Part shown: piece by piece, positions 49,901-59,100 of the stretch | How positions within the stretch are numbered: position 1 is the first letter of the stretch | Layout: every line of letters begins with the position of its first letter | The notes under the pieces: generated by a model | Databases searched by the model: none | The model's input: the letters and a program-made list of their open reading frames with translations, nothing else | What the model was told of the DNA's origin: nothing | Origin: Phymorhynchus buccinoides | Taxonomy: Eukaryota; Mollusca; Gastropoda; Neogastropoda; Raphitomidae | Direction of reading: 5' to 3' | Assembly: GCA_017654935.2 (NCBI GenBank) | Contig: CM065683.1 | Coordinates: 6,525,301 to 6,589,300 of the forward strand | DNA: 64,000 nt | Program-made: the position numbers and the translations under genes

Positions 49901-52900
49901 GACAGAGAAAACCCTTGACAGAGCGACAAACAGCCGAGACACTGACAACACAGACAGAGAAAACCCTTGACAGAGCGACAAACAGCCGAGACACTGACAA
50001 CATAGACAGAGAAAACCCTCGACAGAGCGACAAACAGCCGAGACACTGACAACATAGACAGAGAAAACCCTTGACAGAGCGACAAACAGCCGAGACACTG
50101 ACAACATAGACAGAGAAAACCCTCGACAGAGCGACAAATGCTGAGACACTGACAACACACAGACAGAGAAAACCCTCGACAGAGTGACAAACAGCCGAGA
50201 CACTGACAACATAGACAGAGAAAACCCTTGACAGAGCGACAAACAGCTGAGACACTGACAACATAGACAGAGAAAACCCTTGACAGAGCGACAAATGCTG
50301 AGACACTGACAACACACAGACAGAGAAAACCCTTGACAGAGCGACAAACAGCCGAGACACTGACAACATAGACAGAGAAAACCCTTGACAGGGCGACAAA
50401 TGCTGAGACACTGACAACACACAGACAGAGAAAACCCTCGACAGAGCGACAAACAGCCGAGACACTGACAACTATATGTGTGGAGTGGCACAGTGGTAGC
50501 GCGTTCGCTTCGTGTCAAGTAAACCCGAGTTCGAACCTGGGTACAGGGGATTTTTCCTCTCACTTTGCACAAGGCCTTAAAGTTTGAATGTTGAGTCTTT
50601 CGGATGAGACGATAAAACCGAGGTCCCGTGTGCTCATGCACTTAGCACACGTTAAACCCATTGGCAGTGGCAACGAAAAAGTTGTCATTTGGTCAAAATT
50701 TACTCCCCCCCCCCCCCCTTCCTTCCTCATCAATCACACAAAAAAATTGCATGCAAAATTTTTTTTTTTAAAATATGGCTACGACGTGTTCTCCAGGTGG
50801 GAGCAACCCGAATTTCACAGAGATGCCTCTGTGACTATAAAGTACCTAATACCTAACACACACAGACACATCTTGGAAGAGATATGTGGTGATACCATAG
50901 CCGATGAGGAGTAACTGAGGCGTGGTTACTGCTACACTTATCTGCATTGTTTAAAAATTTGGGACTTTACTGGTGCTGCACTGCCTCCGGGCATTGCCTC
51001 CAGTATCGTTCCCACCATCTTTGTATTTACAAATGTCCCATATGTGTCTGTTCCAGACCGAGAGGACGTAAAACTCAATTTTCCCTTCATACAGACAGAG
51101 AAAAGCCTTGACAAAGCGACAAACACCCGAGACACTGACAACACACAGAGAAAGAAACCCTCGACAGAGCGACAAACACCCGAGAGACACTGACAACACA
51201 GAGAAAGAAACCCTCGACAGAGCGACAAACACCCGAGAGACACTGACAACACACAGAGAAAGAAACCTTCGACAGAGCGACAAACACCCGAGACACTGAC
51301 AACACACAGAGAAAGAAACCCTCGACAGAGCGACAAACACCCGAGAGACACTGACAACACATAGAGAAAGAAACCCTTGGCAGAGCGACAAACATCCGAG
51401 AGACACTGACAACACAGAGAAAGAAACCCTCGACAGAGCGACAAACACCCGAGAGACACTGACAACACACAGAGAAAGAAACCCTTGACAGAGCGACAAA
51501 CACCTGAGACACTGACAACACACAGACAGAGAAAGAAACCCTCGACAGAGCGACAAACAGCCCAGAGACACTGACAACACACAGAGAAAGAAACCCTCGA
51601 CAGAGCGACAAACAGCCGAGACACTGACAACACACAGACAGAGAAAGAAACCCTCGACAGAGCGACAAACAGCCCAGAGACACTGACAACACAGAGAAAG
51701 AAACCCTCGACAGAGCGACAAACAGCCGAGACACTGACAACACACAGACAGAGAAAGAAACCCTCGACAGAGCGACAAACAGCCCAGAGACACTGACAAC
51801 ACACAGAGAAAGAAACCCTCGACAGAGCGACAAACACCTGAGAGACACTGACAACACACAGAGAAAGAAACCCTTGACAGAGCGACAAACAGCCGAGACA
51901 CTGACAACACACAGACAGAGAAAGAAACCCTCGACAGAGCGACAAACAGCCCAGAGACACTGACAACACACAGAGAAAGAAACGCTCGACAGAGCGACAA
52001 ACACTCGAGAGACACTGACAACACACAGAAAGAAACCCTCGACAGAGCGACAAACAGCCGAGAGACACTGACAACACACGGAGAAAGAAACCCTCGACAG
52101 AGCGACAAACAGCCGAGAGACACTGACCCTCGCTGATGATCATGGCAGAGAGGCAGGTGGAGGTGGCGAGCACATCGTGGGCCGGGACCAACATGTTGGG
52201 GCCCAGGGCAGCAGCAGCAGTGACGCCGCTGCTGGGGGGGACAGAACTGGTGGGTGTAGGTACAGGGCGCGCCCCGCCCGGCAACTCCCCGCTGCTCTTG
52301 TCTGTGGAACGACGTTTCACTGAACACCAATCGCGTCAGAGGGTAGTAGTGGTGCTTGAGGTGTATTTCTCCGTTAATAATAATAATAATAAATATACAG
52401 TCAGGCATCAGAATAGTCTGGAATCCAATCGTCTGAAAAGTCTGGTTAGGTTAGGTTACCTGTTAGGATATAGGGACTAAACATAGCCGTTAGGCTTTCA
52501 AACGTCCCATCCTTGATTATATCATTTATTATGTACAACTACAAGGTTTATCTTGTAAAATACGCATTTGACAATAAAACTTTCAAAATTGCAAGCAATA
52601 CGGTGAATTGTTTCAAACTTATAGCAATTTTTCTAAACATTTTTATAGTTATGCTCAGAGCTCTCTGAACAGATTCTACGGATGGGGTAGAATGTGCTAA
52701 GGGAGGTTCCACCGTAACAATAATAATAATAAAAAATCAATCTTATATAGCGCTCTTCCATGAAGAAAAAAATCATCCTCAGAGCGCTTTACAAATATTC
52801 CAGCTATGGTTATCTCAGGACTGTCACCGCATCAAGTTTGACCACGTATAACAAAACACGCATCAATGATTCTTAACAACGTCCAAAAACCTGAAAACAA

Positions 52901-55900
52901 CAACAAACAGTACAATTCACGACATGGCATCTTCATCATTGTACCCTATAGCTCATAATTTCACATAATGCTGGAAACGTTGAGCCACTCTACTCAACTT
53001 ATTGGATTCAGGTTAAAAAACAGCAAAAAAGGAAAATTAGTAAAAATATATATACAGTGGTACCCCTCTAATAAGACGCTAGCAAATGCCACTTCTCCTC
53101 ACATACGACTGAATTTTTTCCCCCCGAACACATTCCACTATATATCCTATGCCGCAAATACGACTTTTCCTGAGTTCCCACTTACGACCCGATTTCAGGG
53201 TTGAGATGCGTCCACAATCTTATCTTTTTGCAGTCAAGTTCGTGCAAATCGATCTCTCCATGAAAAGCAGACGAACTCGTGATTGAAAGTCATGGCAACG
53301 GGTCCGATGGCAACTTCGATGGCCCATGTTGCACTCACACACAAACTACACATAACAGTACAGACCTAATCTTCGCCATAATGGACCTACTAAATACTGG
53401 ATTATGCACAACGACACAACACAACACAAAACATGACAAAGTAATGCTCTGGCAGTTCATTTTTAGTCACAGTTTGCACACACAGAACTTTTACCGCGCA
53501 TACAACTCAGCTGACAAAATGGCGCCGCATACACCGCAGATACAAAATCACGGCAAATGCTAATGCGCCAGCTGCTTTCATTCATCGGATTTTGTGAGTT
53601 GTTTGCATTCAGCGAGAGTTGTAGTGCACACACTAACGCCGATTTATCAGTCTGATAGCGGAAAGGAGCTGCTTTTCAACTTTTTTTGTAAAGTGAAACC
53701 ATTCTGATTCACTGAGTTCCAACTTGTCAAAAACTTATCCAACTTACCGATCATCTAGTTTCAACTTGGAAGTTGCTTGGTCCTCTAATAAGACCACCCC
53801 TCATATAAGACTTTTTTTTCACCGCACTTTCAAGGTCTTATTAGAGGGGTACCACTGTATAAAAAAGGCCATACAGGCAAATATGCACTGCAGAATGGGC
53901 AACATGTGCCCACTCAAGTGCGTAAGGTCTCACGCGTGAAAGCCAGTGAACAATAATAAAAAAAAAACCTGGCATGTCATAAATTGTAAATGAGGATGGA
54001 GAGAATGAAACATGGGGATGAGGGGCTACTCTTAGTTTAAAGCTCCCCCACCACTACTCTTAGTTTAAAGCTCCCCCACCACGACAAGGTGGAAGTCCCG
54101 TGGAGGAGATGCCTTGACTTGACTTGACTTGACTCTTCTGTATAAAATGCACAGCTTATTTTAAAAGACGCCCTTACACATCAATAATAATGATATCAAT
54201 TAAAAAGGTAAAGGTAAAGGTGTCCCATAGCCTATCGGCCGTAGGGGCAGTGAACTGTTACTGTTAAAGGTTCACCGTGTCAAAGGGCACGGCATCATGG
54301 AAGGCGGAGCCCATCCCTCTCCTTCCGCCGTTGCATTACATGCAATGAAGGGTTATGGCATCTGTTGAACGGTATCTCGGATGATAATAGGGATTTTGAA
54401 GCATTTTAACATTACCACTTTCGATGTTGTGATTCACAGTAGACTGTACTGAGCATGGCAATCATTGCCTCTCTTCTCACGATTTTAGTCATTAATAGGG
54501 CACCCTCGATAATTAGGTGCATAGGTCGAAATTGGAGAAAACAATATCGCCTTATAGTCCAAAAATTACGGGTAGTCCGTAAAATGAGGTAATTTTCTCT
54601 ACAACAACAAAACACACCACCCTGTAGCAGTGCGGGGATGACTCACGTCGCTCTCGCTGCTCGATCTTGAGGGTGAGGTAGAGGGTGCGGATGGGGAAGT
54701 AGACGGCCTGGGGGTAGCTGCGGCCCACAGAGCTGAGCAGGTTCATGATCAGCCTGCCCTCATTGCGTACCAGGCACGTCAACAGCTGGGGGATCCTGGG
54801 CACATCAATAGATAACGTCTCACACACAGAGAAGCACAGACTGCAGGATCCTGGGCACATCAATAGATAACGTCTCACACACAGAGAAGCACAGACTGCA
54901 GGATCCTGGGCACATCAATAGATAACGTCTCACACACAGAGAAGCACAGACTGCAGGATCCTGGGCACATCAATAGATATCGTCTCACACGCAGTAACGC
55001 ACAGACGGCAGGATCCTGGGCACATCAATAGATATCATCACACACACAGACTGCAGGATCCTGGGCACATCAATAGATATCATCACACACACAGACTGCA
55101 GGATCCTGGGCACATCAATAGATATCATCACACACACAGACTGCAGGATCCTGGGCACATCAATAGATATCGTCACGCACACAGACTGCAGGATCCTGGG
55201 CACATCAATAGATATCATCACACACACAGACTGCAGGATCCTGGACACATCAATAGATATCATCACACACACAGACTGCAGGATCCTGGACACATCAATA
55301 GATATCGTCACGCACACAGACGGCAGGATCCTGGGCACATCAATAGATATCATCACACACACAGACTGCAGGATCCTGGACACATCAATAGATATCATCA
55401 CACACACAGACTGCAGGATCCTGGACACATCAATAGATATCGTCACGCACACAGACGGCAGGATCCTGGGCACATCAATAGATATCATCACACACACAGA
55501 CTGCAGGATCCTGGGCACATCAATAGATATCGTCTCACACGCAGTAACGCACAGACGGCAGGATCCTGGGCACATCAATCGATATCCAGTGTTGATTCTA
55601 GGATTTTTCAAAAGGGAGCCCAAGGGCTCCCTAGATTGGAAAAAGGGAGCCCCTGGGCTCCCCTAGCTAACAAAAAAGGGGGCATATTAACTAAATTGTA
55701 TGTGCATGCTAAAACGTTTAAAAATGTTAGTATTGCTTTTCTTTTAAAATGTATGAAACTGGTTCAACCTTACAAACTTACTTGGCCTTGCAAACTTTCT
55801 AGCTGCATATAGATTATAAATGAGTTGACTTGGAAGTTGGGGGGGGGGGAGAGAAAGAGACTAGAATGAGTATGTGGTGGGACAAGGACCAAAAAATAGA

Positions 55901-56039
55901 CATGAAAAAAGATCTTAAAAAGTGAGACAGTAATTTTAAACTAAGACACAATGAATGAGAAAAAAGTGAGTGAGAGAGGGAGGAAGAAGGGTGAGAACTT
56001 TTAAACAGAGAGAACCTGTGTTACAGTGTCTGTGTGTGA

Positions 56040-56104
<65 letters not shown>

Positions 56105-59100
56105 CATGCGTGCGCGCGCGCATTGTGCTCAGGCTGAAGTTCTCACTTCACTACTGCCGCGTTCAAATGCCGCACTCAAGATTCTTCGAGTTCGAGTTGT
56201 GACTTTCGCCGATTCAGTGATCGCGTCAAAGCTCTCATCGTGGTTGTTATCGCCCTCGCCCTCTTCCTTGAAACACAACCAAGCCTTTGGAAAGACTGTT
56301 TTTCGCGTCTTTCCAGTTCGTTGGGCAAGGCAGTTTCAAGAAGTTCCAATCCGGTTCTGGTTGACAGTAATCATTACTGAGTAATGACACATCTGTTGGC
56401 ATCGCGAGTTCCGTTTCACTTCCTGACCCATTGAGTGTATTCTTAGTTGTACACATATCCTTGGTTGATAGGCCACGAAACCACGAAATTAAACAAGTTT
56501 GCTTTGATTGCTTTGCTCACTGCGCCTTAGAGGCCCTACAACAGAACGAGAATCGCTGGCTGTAGCATTGAACTCGATAGTGTGCCCCAAAACAAAAATG
56601 GCGGACTGAAAATATGTGCTCCTGAGTGAAAATTTGTGTGATTGGACAAAGCCAGAGTCATCGGCCAATCAGAAACGAGGACAGAAAGGATGCTCGGTTT
56701 CACTCAGTCTTGAGAAGGATATACACACAGCAGCCGCGACTACGCACTCGCTAAGTAAAAGTGCGTTCGTTTTTATTTTTGTGCGTGAGTCGGGCCGCAC
56801 TGTTCGCGATTTTATGCGTCCTAGGGTGAAAAAATGCGGGAATCCCGCAAGACCGCGCTCTAGAATCAACACTGATATCGTCACACACACAGACTGCAGG
56901 ATCCTGGGCACATCAATAGATATATGCTCTGACTTTTAACTGCCGTGGTTGTTTTTTTATGTGCGTAAAGCGCACTGGGTCAGACTGAAGGACGTTCAGT
57001 TCGGTTTTTCCTTGCTGAGCCATAAAGAAAGGGCGAGGATGCCGGGATTTGAACCAGAGTCACTCACGCATTGAAATCGGCAGGCAAACGTTTTAACCAC
57101 TCTGCCACCTTCCTTCCTTGGTGGTGGTGGTGGGTGGGTGGTTGGTGGTTGGTTGGTTGGTTGGTGTGTGTGTGTGTAAATGTGTGTGTGTGTAAATGTG
57201 TGTGTGCGTAAGTGTGTGTGTGTGTGTGTAAGTGTGTGTGTGTGTAAGTGTGTGTATGCAAATGTGTGTGTGTGTGTAAGTGTGTGTAAGTATGCAAATG
57301 TGTGTGTGTGTAAGTGTGTGTGCGTGTATGCGTGTGTAAAAGTGTGTGTGTAAGTGTGTGTGCGCGTGTAAATGTGTGTAAGTGTATGTGTAAGTGTGTG
57401 TGTGTACACGTGCGTGCGCGTGTGTGTGGGGATGGGGGACGGGGGGTAACTCACCACGGCAGCCACTGTATGGCGGGGATGCCGACACAGAACTTGTCGA
57501 CAGTCTGCGCCAGACGCATCTCCTCGTCATCGTAGGTCAGCATCCACAGCACCTTAGCCAGGTACTTGCGCGACTTGCCCTCGTTCTGGTGCCGGCAGGC
57601 GTGCAGGTAGCAGGTCAGGGCAAACTCCCCGTGAGACATGGTTCTGCGGGAATGACGATGATTACACATTATGCATTGGTATTAAAACTCCCCATGATAC
57701 ATGGCTCTGGGGAAATGACGATGATTACACATTATGCATTGGTATTAAAACTCCCAGTTGAGACATGGTTCTGCAGGAATGACGATGATTACACATTATG
57801 CATTGGTATTAAAACTCCCCATGATACATGGCTCTGGGGAAATGACGATGATTACACATTATGCATTGGTATTAAAACTCCCCATGATACATGGCTCTGG
57901 GGAAATGACGATGATTACACATTCTGCATTGGTATTAAAACTCCCAGTGAGACATGGCCCTGTGGGGGGAACAAACCACGATGATTACACATTCTGGATT
58001 GGTGATAAAATGGTTACATCGTCCTGGGGGAATGACGATGATTACACATTCTGCATTGGTGTTAAAACGGTTGTTACATGGTTCTGCGGGAATGACGATG
58101 ATTACACATTCTGCATTGGTGTTAAAACGGTTACATGGTTCTGGGGGAATGAAGATGATTACACATTCTGCATTGGTGTTAAAACGGTTGTTACAAGGCT
58201 CTGGGGAAATGAACCACGATGATTACACATTCTGCATTGGTGTTAAAACGGTTGTTACAAGGCTCTGGGGAAATGAACCACGATGATTACACATTCTGCA
58301 TTGGTGTTAAAACGGTTGTTACAAGGCTCTGGGGAAATGAACCACGATGATTACACATTCTGCATTGGTGTTAAAACTGTTGTTACATGGTTCTGGGGAA
58401 ACGAACCACGATGATTACACATTCTGCATTGGTGTTAAAACGGTTGTTACAAGGCTCTGGGGAAACGAACCACGATGATTACACATTCTGCATTGGTGTT
58501 AAAACGGTTGTTACAAGGCTCTGGGGAAACGAACCACGATGATTACACATTCTGCATTGGTGTTAAAACGGTTGTTACATGGTTCTGGGGAAACGAACCA
58601 CGATGATTACACATTCTGCATTGGTGTTAAAACGGTTGTTACAAGGCTCTGGGGAAATGAACCATGATGATTACACATTCTGCATTGGTTTTAAAACGGT
58701 TACATGGTTCTGCGGGAATGACGATGATTACACATTCTGCATTGGTGCTAAAACGGTTATATCGATAACACCAGCAGCCTCAATCGTATATGAGGAAAGT
58801 CTGTATGTGGGCCACACACCGACCCCAACTGACCCTTAAAGGGGCACCCTGACAGATGAGTTTTTACAAGAAAAACGTCGAGATCACCAGAAAGACAGCC
58901 TTTTCAAGGATCAGAACACTCACTTTGCTCTGGTTTCCTAGAAATAGAATCTAAACCGTCAAAACGGCGATTCCTCCTTGGCGGAGATGCCGGAGAGTGG
59001 CCATTTTGGATGGGGTGGGTGAAGGTCACTCATTGTGGTTGAAGTGTTTTCTTTTTTTGCAGTGCAGAAAAAAAGAAAAACAAAAGAGCTATTTCCTTTG

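Noticed and set aside
50485..50560. Functional tRNA gene
   Set aside because: Box A and B are good but no acceptor stem pairs, and the sequence continues as a dispersed ~370-bp SINE. The same applies to 16100-16165 and 57000-57110.
48992..50641. 549-codon minus-strand ORF as a secreted or membrane protein gene
   Set aside because: It is entirely the 52-bp minisatellite plus a CA tract, with equally open frames in other registers and no conserved domain. Kept only as an observation.
54985..55623. 212-codon ORF of repeated [15 protein letters not shown]
   Set aside because: Translation of the exon C edge array; no evidence of expression.
57394..58839. Repeated ORFs with [14 protein letters not shown] (lacZ-like MTMI start)
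   Set aside because: They come from the GATGATTACACATTCTGC repeat at the exon B acceptor. Resemblance to a beta-galactosidase leader is coincidental and vector contamination is not indicated.
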